Of a stretch of 54,053 nucleotides of DNA, positions 16,571-24,785 are shown piece after piece (position 1 is the first letter of the stretch; every line of letters begins with the position of its first letter). Both the position numbers and the translations under genes were made by a program. This DNA is from Xenococcus sp. PCC 7305 (GTDB lineage Bacteria; Cyanobacteriota; Cyanobacteriia; Cyanobacteriales; Xenococcaceae): NCBI RefSeq assembly GCF_000332055.1, contig NZ_ALVZ01000199.1, positions 1 through 54,053 of the forward strand, read 5' to 3'. The notes under the pieces were generated by a model, which was not told the origin of the DNA, did not search any database, and saw only the letters and a list, made by a program, of their open reading frames with translations.

Positions 16571-16586
16571 TTAACCTGACAGTACC
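16571..16586. repeat. Right copy of 16-bp direct repeat
   Basis: This is identical to 13922-13937 and lies 31 bp after the stop codon of the lipase-SBP gene. Confidence 0.8.
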
Positions 16587-16705
16587 AGCTACTCAGTTCT
16601 GACAGATTCAAAAAAATTCGCCGAGCTGACGTTATTCTCTATTCTCTATTCCCAAAAGCGTAAATTTTTTCACCTCACAAGTCAAATAATTGCTATATGA
16701 AAAGA

Positions 16706-19009
16706 TCAACTATCAATTAAAACATCAAGCTTTTGGAGAATTTGAGGTAGGTTGGTTGACTTGATTAAATAGTCCTTAACTCCGGCCTGTTGTAACATTT
16801 CCCATTCCAGCTCCTCCATGCTTGAACAGAGAAGAACCAACTGTAAAGTTTCTGGATTATATCTGTCTTTGAGAATATCAATAAAATCATAGACTGGTGT
16901 TGCTAGGTCCCGATCAAATATAATTATTTTGGGTTCTAAGAGACGAATTTGCTCGATCGCACTACTAGCATCCACTAACCAGACTAATTTATAATATGCT
17001 GCGGTTAATAACTCGCAAATAAAGGTAGCAATCACATCATCTTCAGTAATTAAAATAATATTTCGTGATTGTTCAACTTCTCTATCATTTTGGATCATCG
17101 CATCGTTTTTGATCGGATTCAGTCGAATCTGATCAGGCAAACATACTCTAAACAAAGAACCTTGTCCGACAGTAGATTCTACTTCAATAGTTCCACCATG
17201 AAGTTCCACTAGTTGTTTTGTCAGGGCCAGACCTAGACCTGTCCCACCATGAATCCGTTGACGGGAATTTTCGAGTTGTTTAAACTTTTCAAATAATAGA
17301 GGCATTTGCTGTTGAGAAATCCCAATACCCGTATCTTCAACTTCAAAAATTACTATTTTTCCCTCGCGCCAAATTCTTAAACTTACTTGTCCCTGTGCTG
17401 GGGTAAATTTAATGGCATTACTAATTAAATTAAACAGAATTTCTTGAATTCTTATATCATCAGCATCAAATAAATCGTTCGTTGGTTTGATCAGAAAATC
17501 TAAATTTAAATCAATGGATTTATTAGCTGCTTCCTCTTCACATAAATGCAATACTTTTCGAGCTAGACGATAAAGAGAAATTCTCTCAATATTTAGAAGA
17601 TGCTTGCCCGATTCTACTTCCGAAAATTCTAAAATGCTATTGATTAATGATAAAAGATGGGTTCCACTATCATGAATTGTTTTCAAATATTGTCGCTGCT
17701 TTTCGATCGGTAAAGGAATCTTGCCTTCAGCAAGAGACCAATGCAACAAAGTACCTGATAAACCAATTACACGAGTTAAAGGAGTTCTCAGCTCATGACT
17801 CATATTTCCCAAAAACTCATTCTTGGATTGATTGGCCATTTGAGCCGCAACTAGGGCATTTTTTATTTGTTGGGCTTGAGTTTCAACTTGCTTTTCTAAC
17901 AGTTGCTTTTGTTTATGTAGATGCTGATAAGATTGATTCTTGTAGGTTGCGATCGCAATATAATTGGCAATCTGACGCAAAAATTCAATTTCTCGGTTTT
18001 TCCACTGTCTAGGAACATCACATTGATGGGCAATTAAAAACCCCCACAAGCGATCGCGCAAATTAATGGGAGTTACAAGTTTCGCTTTGACTTGTAGTTG
18101 TACCATTAAATCTTGCAGACAGGGCGAAAGATTGGACTCCAAGCTAATATCATGAATTACTAAACTAAAACCATGACGATACTTAGTAAAACAACGAGGG
18201 GAAGTAGTAAAACATTGTTCTTCATGAAAATTGAGTACCGAAGCAACAGATTCCGTTGCCAAAGCTTCGTAAGTAACTCGATCAATAGTATTCGGTAGGG
18301 CTTCAGTAGTATCAGTTGCCACATTCAACTGATAAATTACTAGGCGATCTATTTCTAATAACTTACGGACTCTTTCTAGAGCAATTTGAATAGTATCAAA
18401 TAATTTCCAATTATTACTAATATGACTTTTAAACTGCTCCAGAATTTTTTGCTGCTCTGCCTGGTAATTTAGAGACATCCCCATAGGAGGAGAGAATCTC
18501 GGAGAGCAATCTTTAATTGAATGCAAAGGATGGGTCAAGTTTAGATCTTTATTAGTGCCGAGTAAATCCAATATAGATTCGACAAAATCTCCTACATAAT
18601 TAACTTGAGAGGGAATTTTCTCGGCAATTTGAGACTCTATAAGATCAACAATTCTCGAATTATTTCGATATAAGTTACGTAAGCGATTGATGTAATCAGA
18701 TATATTTTCGGAATCAAAACTAATGCTAGTTTGATAACAACTCTCTGCTGGGTTAATAACACCCAACAACAAGGCGTTAAAATCTGGGGTCACCAAAAGA
18801 GAAAACTTTTCATTTTTTAATGTATGATGACCATTCAGTGCTGAAGTGTTATGAGTTAATGCTAATAATTCTTGTTCCGTAACCAAAAAGGTATTGTTTC
18901 CAACTTTTTTTGCGGTTGCAACCCACAATCGGCGCAGTTGACTAAAAACTGCACTGGTTGAAGTCCGCTCGATGATCGGAAATTGATAATTCTGGGACAG
19001 TTTTCCCAT
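16706..19009 (-). CDS. Hybrid sensor histidine kinase with phytochrome-type GAF and receiver
   Basis: This 767-residue soluble sensor has an N-terminal region (1-150) that I do not recognise. A GAF domain follows (about 203-358) of the phytochrome/cyanobacteriochrome type, with DRLVIYQLN, QVKAKLVTPI and LWGFLIAHQC. A coiled coil (360-395) leads to HisKA with the phosphorylatable His405 in MSHELRTP, then HATPase_c (NLISNAIKFTP, DTGIGIS, GGTGLGLAL) and a C-terminal receiver-like domain with D and K equivalents (IIFDRDL, DYLIK). Cys297 sits where cyanobacteriochromes bind a bilin, but the next residue is Leu, not the usual His or Tyr. Light sensing is possible and unproven. The gene is divergent from cobN. 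Confidence 0.85.
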   Translation of the reverse strand: MGKLSQNYQFPIIERTSTSAVFSQLRRLWVATAKKVGNNTFLVTEQELLALTHNTSALNGHHTLKNEKFSLLVTPDFNALLLGVINPAESCYQTSISFDSENISDYINRLRNLYRNNSRIVDLIESQIAEKIPSQVNYVGDFVESILDLLGTNKDLNLTHPLHSIKDCSPRFSPPMGMSLNYQAEQQKILEQFKSHISNNWKLFDTIQIALERVRKLLEIDRLVIYQLNVATDTTEALPNTIDRVTYEALATESVASVLNFHEEQCFTTSPRCFTKYRHGFSLVIHDISLESNLSPCLQDLMVQLQVKAKLVTPINLRDRLWGFLIAHQCDVPRQWKNREIEFLRQIANYIAIATYKNQSYQHLHKQKQLLEKQVETQAQQIKNALVAAQMANQSKNEFLGNMSHELRTPLTRVIGLSGTLLHWSLAEGKIPLPIEKQRQYLKTIHDSGTHLLSLINSILEFSEVESGKHLLNIERISLYRLARKVLHLCEEEAANKSIDLNLDFLIKPTNDLFDADDIRIQEILFNLISNAIKFTPAQGQVSLRIWREGKIVIFEVEDTGIGISQQQMPLLFEKFKQLENSRQRIHGGTGLGLALTKQLVELHGGTIEVESTVGQGSLFRVCLPDQIRLNPIKNDAMIQNDREVEQSRNIILITEDDVIATFICELLTAAYYKLVWLVDASSAIEQIRLLEPKIIIFDRDLATPVYDFIDILKDRYNPETLQLVLLCSSMEELEWEMLQQAGVKDYLIKSTNLPQILQKLDVLIDS

Positions 19010-19129
19010 TTGATAAATTCAGCAAGTTTAGAATCTGACTCGGAACCTTATCCAATATCCCTTATTTCTGACCCTGTTTATCTTAACTGTAATTATTTCT
19101 CAAGATTATAAAATTTCGTCAGTAAAACT

Positions 19130-22100
19130 ATGCATAAAATAGCGGCAACTCCTGGAGGTTGGAATCAAGATACCGAAGGTGTTATTTTTATCGAGCAAAA
19201 TCCGGCACCCATTGTTTTTCTGACGGCAGCAGATAATGAAATTCAAACTTTAGCAGGATCTTTAGAGTATTTACCTAATAATTTTCCGCAGATCAGAGTA
19301 GCTAATTTATTACAATTACAACAGCAATTAAGTATTGATACTTATGTCGAAACAGTATTATCTAAAGCAGAAATAATAATCTTACGATTACTAGGAGGAC
19401 GCGCTTATTGGTCTTATGGCTTAGAACAAATAAAGGAAATTGTAGCTCAGACCAAAGCGACTTTATTGGTCTTACCAGGGGATGATCACCCCGATCCCGA
19501 TTTATCAAGCCATTCCACAACCAGTTTAGCGGTAGTTAATAAACTATGGAATTACTTTATAGAAGGTGGCATCAAAAATTATATTTATGGTTTTGAATTT
19601 ATTGCCGATACTTGCTTAAATACTAATTATAATCCTCCCCAACCTCAAGTTATTCCTCGTCTTGGTATTTGTTTTGATGAAGTGGCAAATAATAATTCAG
19701 AAATAGAATTGGCAGCAAGTCAGATAAAAACCATAGATTTAGCAAATAAGCAGGAAAATCAACTTGATCAATTGACGAGCCAAAAAGTTGGTATCGTATT
19801 TTACCGATCGCATTATTTAGCAGGAAATACTTTACCAATTAAAGCTCTATCTAAAGCTTTATTCGCAAGAGATATTACGGGCATTCCGATATTTATTTCT
19901 TCTTTGAGAGAACTAGATCTCCAAGCCCAACTTTTAGCAATAGTAAAAGAATATAAAATAGAAGTCTTATTGAATACTACAAGTTTCTCCGTTGCCAAAA
20001 TTGGCAATGAAACTGCGATTGAATTTTGGCAGCAACTAAATATTCCCGTCTTGCAAGTAATTCTTAGTAGTAGTACTCAGGAGCAATGGTCATCTAGTTT
20101 GATGGGTTTAACGCCTAAAGATGTCGCGATGAATGTGGCTTTACCAGAAGTGGATGGTCGGATTATTACTCGGGCCATTTCTTTTAAAACCATTAAACAA
20201 AGAATTGATTCTCTAGAAACTGATGTTGTAGTTTATGAGCCTGATCGCGATCGCGTAGATTTTGTGGCTGATCTGACTGCTAATTGGCTCAAACTTAGAA
20301 ACACGAATGTTGCCGATAAAAAAGTAGCTCTTATATTGGCCAACTATCCCAATAAAGATGGCAGAATCGCCAATGGCGTTGGTTTAGACACGCCCGCTAG
20401 TTGTATCGAGATTTTGCAAGCATTACAAAAAGCAGGCTATACAGTAGATAATATTCCGGAAACGGGGGATGATTTAATTCAACTTTTAACTACAGGAGTC
20501 ACCAATGATTTAGAAAGTCAGGAATTACGTCAGGTCTATCAAAGTTTATCTGTAGAAGAATATGAACAGTATTTTGTAACTTTGCCCGAGGAAGTGAAAC
20601 AAGCGATCGTTAAGCGCTGGGGAAAGTTTAAGACTGGGGAGTTGGGGAGTTGGGGAGTTGGGGAAGTTAAAGACAATTTTTCCTCATCCTTTATCCCTTA
20701 TCCCTTATCCCTTTACCACCTTCCTGGTATTCAGCTAGGCAATATCTTCATCGGAATCCAACCATCGAGGGGATACGATCGCGACCCCAGTTTGAATTAT
20801 CATGCGCCAGACCTGGAACCAACCCATGATTATTTAGCTTACTACTATTGGTTACGGGAAAAATTTCAAGCCCAAGCAATTATTCATGTTGGCAAACATG
20901 GCAATTTAGAATGGCTTCCCGGTAAAAGTCTAGCTTTATCCAATAACTGTTATCCTGAGATTGCGCTCCAAACAATTCCCAACATTTATCCTTTCATTGT
21001 CAATGACCCTGGAGAAGGTTCCCAAGCCAAAAGACGCTCCCAGGCTTTGATCATAGATCATCTGACGCCACCATTAACTCGCGCCGAACTCTATGGCGGA
21101 CTAGAAAAACTAGAAGCTCTGATCGATGAATATTACGAAGCTTTGACTTTAGATCCAGCTCGCTTAGATACCATCAGCGATCGCATTGATAAATTGGTCA
21201 AACAAGAAAATCTTGATCGCGAATTGGGCATCACCACCGAATCAATCACCGAATTTCTCAACATAGCAGATGGCTATCTCTGCGAATTAAAAGAAGCCCA
21301 AATTCGAGATGGACTGCATATTTTAGGGAAATGTCCCCAGGGTAGACAACTGAGAGATTTGATTATTGCGATCGCACGTTTCTCCAATATTGATGAGCCA
21401 GGTTTTACTGAGGCTATTGCTCAGGATCTAGGGTGGCAAGTAGGGGCGCAAGGCTTGCGCCCGCTAGAGGAACATGGGGAAGCTAGCCCCCCTAGCCCCC
21501 CAAGTGTGGGGAGAACAAGATTTCAAAGTCCGCCAGAGTTGACGAGCGACCCTGCGGAATTTATAATCCGCAAAGGAACGCGCGAGGAAGGGGATTTAGG
21601 GGGCAAAAATACCAAGAACACGACTGAAACCCTAGAAAAAATAGCAGCCGAAATAATCGATCAACTCCTCGCTGACAATACCTTCACCCTCGACCCCATA
21701 ACCTTTCCCCAAACCACCAAAAAACTCAACTGGATCAAAACAACTCTCCTCCCATCCTTGCAAAAAACCGATCAAGAAATCACCAATCTACTCCGCGCCC
21801 TCGACGGTGAATATATTCCCAGTGGCGCATCTGGCGCACCCACCAGAGGAAGACCCGAAGTATTACCCACAGGACGAAATTTTTACTCGGTAGATATTCG
21901 CGCTATTCCCACAGAAACTGCCTGGGAAGTAGGTAGTAAAGCAGCAGAAGCCTTAATCGAACGTTATACCCAAGAAAATGGTGAATATCCCCAAACCTTA
22001 GCGATTTCCATCTGGGGAACTTCTACCATGCGTACAGGAGGAGACGATATTGCTCAAGTGATGGCATTAATGGGAGTTCGTCCCGTTTGGGATGGTTTAT

Positions 22101-23083
22101 CGCGCAGAGTTGTAGATTTTGAAATCCTGCATGATTCAGTGCTTAATCGTCCCCGTGTTGATGTCACAGTTAGAGTATCAGGTTTTTTCCGCGATTCTTT
22201 TCCTAATATTCTGAACTTGCTTAATAAGGTAACGCAAGCTGTTGCAGATTTAACCGAGTCGGTGGAAGTTAATCCCTTGGCCGAAAGAGTTGCGATCGAA
22301 ACTAATTATTGGCAAGAGCAAGGATTAGATGCAACTATGGCTCAGCAAAGAGCAAGTTATCGAATCTTCGGCTCAAAACCTGGAGCTTATGGTGCGGGGT
22401 TACAGGGTTTAATCGAAGCGCAGAATTGGCAAAGTGATGAAGATTTAGCCAGAGCATATATGAACTGGAGTAGTTATGCCTACGATGCCCAAGGCAAAGG
22501 TCATTCGGCACCAGAATCTTTTCAAACCAGACTGAAAGAGTTACAGATAGTTTTGCAAAATCAAGACAATCGCGAACATGATTTATTAGATTCGGATGAT
22601 TATTATCAATTCCAAGGAGGATTAACCGCAGCAGTCAGAAGTTTAACGGGTAAAAATCCCGAAGTTTATTTTGGTGATAATTCCCTTCCTAGTAATCCGA
22701 AGGTGAGGAAGTTAAGCGAAGAAATTGCTAGAGTATATCGCTCCAGAGTTATTAATCCGAAATGGATTCAAGGAGTAATGCGTCATGGTTATAAAGGAGC
22801 TTTTGAAATGGCAGCAACGGTTGATTATTTATTTGCCTATGATGCGACAACTAAGGTGGTGAGTGATTATATGTATCAAGGAGTAGCCGAGGCTTATGTT
22901 TTAGATCAAGAAGTACAGCAGTTTGTGCGGGATAAAAATCCTTGGGCTTTGCGAGATATGGCGGAAAGATTATTGGAAGCGAATCAAAGGGGAATGTGGC
23001 AGGAAGTTAGTAACCAGATATTGGATGATTTGCGACATATTGTGAATGAAGCGGAAGGAGAAATTGAGGGAATGAATTATTAA
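19130..23083 (+). CDS. cobN: Cobaltochelatase subunit CobN (Mg-chelatase H family)
   Basis: CobN is the large porphyrin-binding subunit of the ATP-dependent chelatase that inserts cobalt into hydrogenobyrinate diamide in B12 synthesis. At 1317 residues it is longer than most CobN proteins. The N-terminus HKIAATPGGWNQDTEGVIFIEQ, the central GIQPSRGYDRDP, HDYLAYYYWLRE, IIHVGKHGNLEWLPGK and the C-terminal WGTSTMRTGGDDIAQ and GAYGAG motifs are all intact. Two segments look foreign: about residues 504-528 (GELGSWGVGEVKDN...) and 772-825 (VGAQGLRPLEEHGEASPPS...), whose DNA is intergenic-type repeat. The frame stays open through both, so the protein may be functional. Confidence 0.9.
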   Translation: MHKIAATPGGWNQDTEGVIFIEQNPAPIVFLTAADNEIQTLAGSLEYLPNNFPQIRVANLLQLQQQLSIDTYVETVLSKAEIIILRLLGGRAYWSYGLEQIKEIVAQTKATLLVLPGDDHPDPDLSSHSTTSLAVVNKLWNYFIEGGIKNYIYGFEFIADTCLNTNYNPPQPQVIPRLGICFDEVANNNSEIELAASQIKTIDLANKQENQLDQLTSQKVGIVFYRSHYLAGNTLPIKALSKALFARDITGIPIFISSLRELDLQAQLLAIVKEYKIEVLLNTTSFSVAKIGNETAIEFWQQLNIPVLQVILSSSTQEQWSSSLMGLTPKDVAMNVALPEVDGRIITRAISFKTIKQRIDSLETDVVVYEPDRDRVDFVADLTANWLKLRNTNVADKKVALILANYPNKDGRIANGVGLDTPASCIEILQALQKAGYTVDNIPETGDDLIQLLTTGVTNDLESQELRQVYQSLSVEEYEQYFVTLPEEVKQAIVKRWGKFKTGELGSWGVGEVKDNFSSSFIPYPLSLYHLPGIQLGNIFIGIQPSRGYDRDPSLNYHAPDLEPTHDYLAYYYWLREKFQAQAIIHVGKHGNLEWLPGKSLALSNNCYPEIALQTIPNIYPFIVNDPGEGSQAKRRSQALIIDHLTPPLTRAELYGGLEKLEALIDEYYEALTLDPARLDTISDRIDKLVKQENLDRELGITTESITEFLNIADGYLCELKEAQIRDGLHILGKCPQGRQLRDLIIAIARFSNIDEPGFTEAIAQDLGWQVGAQGLRPLEEHGEASPPSPPSVGRTRFQSPPELTSDPAEFIIRKGTREEGDLGGKNTKNTTETLEKIAAEIIDQLLADNTFTLDPITFPQTTKKLNWIKTTLLPSLQKTDQEITNLLRALDGEYIPSGASGAPTRGRPEVLPTGRNFYSVDIRAIPTETAWEVGSKAAEALIERYTQENGEYPQTLAISIWGTSTMRTGGDDIAQVMALMGVRPVWDGLSRRVVDFEILHDSVLNRPRVDVTVRVSGFFRDSFPNILNLLNKVTQAVADLTESVEVNPLAERVAIETNYWQEQGLDATMAQQRASYRIFGSKPGAYGAGLQGLIEAQNWQSDEDLARAYMNWSSYAYDAQGKGHSAPESFQTRLKELQIVLQNQDNREHDLLDSDDYYQFQGGLTAAVRSLTGKNPEVYFGDNSLPSNPKVRKLSEEIARVYRSRVINPKWIQGVMRHGYKGAFEMAATVDYLFAYDATTKVVSDYMYQGVAEAYVLDQEVQQFVRDKNPWALRDMAERLLEANQRGMWQEVSNQILDDLRHIVNEAEGEIEGMNY
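20632..20715. repeat. Short tandem repeats inside cobN
   Basis: TGGGGAGT units (20636-20665) and TATCCCT units (20691-20713) resemble the spacers between genes elsewhere in the window, yet are translated in frame as part of CobN. Confidence 0.65.
21440..21606. repeat. Palindromic repeat block inside cobN
   Basis: The block contains a perfect hairpin GGGCGCAA-GGC-TTGCGCCC (21444-21462), a hairpin TGCGGA/TCCGCA (21553-21572) and outer C-rich/G-rich segments (CCCCCCTAGCCCCC at about 21488-21501, GGGGATTTAGGGGGC at about 21590-21604) that can pair. This is the look of a cyanobacterial intergenic palindrome family inserted in frame. Confidence 0.65.
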
Positions 23084-23190
23084 CGACTAATATCGACTTA
23101 ATTACGCTAGAATCAGAGCATCTCCTATTGATTGATAATTGGTTGGAGATTATGAAAAATATCTTGTAAACCAACTAAGAGCACAATATA

Positions 23191-23571
23191 GTGAACAATC
23201 CTGTAATTGAAACTGATTTAGCAGAAGTGCTAGGTCAAATCAATCAGAAACTAGACAAAATTGATGATCGTCTTAATAAATTGGAAGTAGGTCAAGCTGA
23301 GCTCAAGGGAGATATTAAGGCACTTGATGAAAAGCTATCAGGGCAAATTAAGTCTGTGGATGAAAAGCTATCAGGACAAATTAAATCTGTAGATGAAAAA
23401 CTATCAGGACAAATTAAGACACTGGATACTAAGGTTGAACAAATGGATAAGCGAATAGCCAATCAAGAATTTATCCCCATTCGAGGACAAGTCAATCGTG
23501 GAGTTGTAGTTGGCTTGATTTTAGTAATCTTAGGTGGCGCAGTTAAACTTTTCGAGTTAGGAAATTTTTAG
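23191..23571 (+). CDS. Small membrane-anchored coiled-coil protein
   Basis: Start at GTG 23191 gives 126 residues. Residues about 8-92 form a continuous coiled coil (INQKLDKIDDRLNKLEVGQAEL). It includes three near-identical 11-residue units VDEKLSGQIKS/T encoded by 33-bp tandem repeats (about 23323-23421). A single C-terminal hydrophobic segment (VVVGLILVILGGAVKLF, about 106-122) should anchor it in a membrane. Similar short cyanobacterial proteins are common and of unknown role. No start-proximal ribosome-binding site is clear. Confidence 0.65.
   Translation: MNNPVIETDLAEVLGQINQKLDKIDDRLNKLEVGQAELKGDIKALDEKLSGQIKSVDEKLSGQIKSVDEKLSGQIKTLDTKVEQMDKRIANQEFIPIRGQVNRGVVVGLILVILGGAVKLFELGNF
23323..23421 (+). 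repeat. 33-bp tandem repeat, three copies
   Basis: Three in-frame units encode (L/V)DEKLSGQIK(S/T). Copies differ by a few silent or conservative changes. An 11-residue period is a hendecad, which keeps the coiled coil in register. Confidence 0.85.
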
Positions 23572-23589
23572 TTTTTGTTAGTGAATAAT

Positions 23590-23701
23590 TTATGCTTTTA
23601 ATAAAAAGTTTTTGAGAGGTTTTCTTTGATCAATTTCTTCAATGATTGCCTCTCCATCATCATCCAAATTCGGATTGATCTAGATGCTGCTCTACATTCA
23701 T
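23590..23701 (-). pseudogene. Possible remnant of a small gene (C-terminal fragment)
   Basis: On the minus strand a frame reading INPNLDDDGEAIIEEI, then DQRKPLKNFLLKA and a stop at 23590-23592 has the composition of a real small protein. It is cut off upstream by a stop, and an ATG at 23701 lies in another frame. One base change would join the two. It could be the end of an antitoxin-like gene disrupted near the repeat at 23731. The evidence is weak. Confidence 0.25.
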
Positions 23702-23730
23702 AAATTTTGCTCAGGCTGACTGAATCACTT

Positions 23731-23849
23731 TTAATTTTTACACAAACTTTTTAACACTTTCGAAAAGCTGAAGATTGGTACTTTGCGTCGCAGGTAGCGG
23801 ATCTCTTCGCGGTCGCCCGTGAATTCCTTAGTTTCTGCGATCGCATCTA
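23731..23849. repeat. Left copy of ~118-bp direct repeat flanking the TA module
   Basis: This copy runs from TTACACAAACTTTT through AAGCTGAAGATTGGTACTTT and GCGTCGC to TTTCTGCGATCGCAT. It corresponds position by position (offset 660 at the start) to 24391-24508. It ends at the stop codon of the toxin gene. Confidence 0.85.
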
Positions 23850-24104
23850 TTGAGAAAGAATTTTGTCATAGTCTTTATGTGGCCCAATCCAAAACCAAAC
23901 ATACGCATCTTCACGCTTGACTGCCAGCGCACGATAATCATCATTAACTCTTGCTGACCATAATTTACTCACAGGCTTGAAACGTACAGAAGGATGTTGT
24001 GGATTTTGGCTCAGTAATCGGTATTGTTTACGTGCTTGACGCTGAATATTAAGAGGAAGCTCATTATACAGTTTCCAGAATGTCTTAGTTGCACGATGTT
24101 TCAA
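23847..24104 (-). CDS. RelE/ParE-family toxin
   Basis: This 85-residue toxin-like protein starts MKHRATKTFWKLYNELPLNIQRQ. It has the family's helix-helix-sheet order, ending SARVNDDYRALAVKREDAYVWFWIGPHKDYDKIL, the RelE/HigB-type core in which the Arg and His/Lys residues near the end would contact RNA. It overlaps the upstream gene by 20 bp, the usual antitoxin-first arrangement. Whether it is a ribosome-dependent RNase or a gyrase inhibitor cannot be told from sequence. Confidence 0.85.
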   Translation of the reverse strand: MKHRATKTFWKLYNELPLNIQRQARKQYRLLSQNPQHPSVRFKPVSKLWSARVNDDYRALAVKREDAYVWFWIGPHKDYDKILSQ

Positions 24105-24306
24105 GATCTATCGTTTCTCCCAAGTCGTCTTCAGCAATAACATCAGCAATGAGTCGATCCAGTTTTCCAGCTTCAACATCAATGCGTAGCTGTTTCTCAA
24201 AAGTATCATCTTCCTGTTCTAGCCAAACAATAAGTGCCTCAAGTTTTTCCTCAGACTGTTTAGGAAGTAGTTCATTGATTGTTTCTAGTATTTGTTGGCG
24301 TGTCAT
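24085..24306 (-). CDS. Antitoxin partner of the RelE/ParE toxin
   Basis: This 73-residue acidic protein (MTRQQILETINELLPKQSEEKLEALIVWLEQEDD...) precedes and overlaps the toxin gene. Its C-terminal EAGKLDRLIADVIAEDD stretch resembles the toxin-binding tail of other small cyanobacterial antitoxins. There is no obvious ribbon-helix-helix or AbrB signature, so DNA binding is uncertain. The assignment rests on operon structure and composition. Confidence 0.75.
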   Translation of the reverse strand: MTRQQILETINELLPKQSEEKLEALIVWLEQEDDTFEKQLRIDVEAGKLDRLIADVIAEDDLGETIDLETSCN

Positions 24307-24785
24307 AGCTCGATTTTACCCTAATGCTAAAGTTTTATCCCAGGAATTTCTTCATACATTTCTAAATATCGTATAAAAATTTTATTAATTGTAATTCTTA
24401 CACAAACTTTTCAATACTTTCGAATAGCTGAAGATTGGTACTTTGCGTCGCCGGTAGTGGAGCTATGCGCGATCGCGTATTTCATTAATTTCTGCGATCG
24501 CATTTATGATAACGAAAAGCTCATATTTACAATATTTCCATTACGTCTGGTGTGAATTAAATAATACTAATTTGAGATATATTAAAAAGTAAGAACATCA
24601 ATGTAGAATGAAATAGCCCTGCTGCCCTCTGCCTTCACCCCGTCAGGGGCTCTTGACTTCCCAAAGGTGAGGAAAGCCGAATAGTCAATGTAGTGTAATC
24701 TCCAGAGTTATTTTATCCCCAAAATAAGGGAGAATCGATCGCTAGATATATATGACAACATTATCAGCAAACCTACGATAGAAAT
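24307..24785. other. Spacer before htpG, with right copy of the TA-flanking repeat
   Basis: It contains the right direct repeat (24391-24508), a CCTCTGCC tandem fragment near 24620 and a CCCCGTCAGGGGC palindrome (24639-24651). The htpG promoter must lie in the last 100 bp but no consensus stands out. I see no gene. Confidence 0.6.
24391..24508. repeat. Right copy of ~118-bp direct repeat flanking the TA module
   Basis: Imperfect copy of 23731-23849. The best conserved part is ACACAAACTTTT, AGCTGAAGATTGGTACTTTG and GCGTCGC (24400-24451); the distal part is more diverged but ends alike, in TTTCTGCGATCGCAT. Confidence 0.85.

Noticed and set aside
16706-19009. Two-component partner of the lipase-SBP protein
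   Set aside because: The kinase has no transmembrane or periplasmic segment and its gene is convergent with the lipase gene; proximity alone does not support a functional pair.
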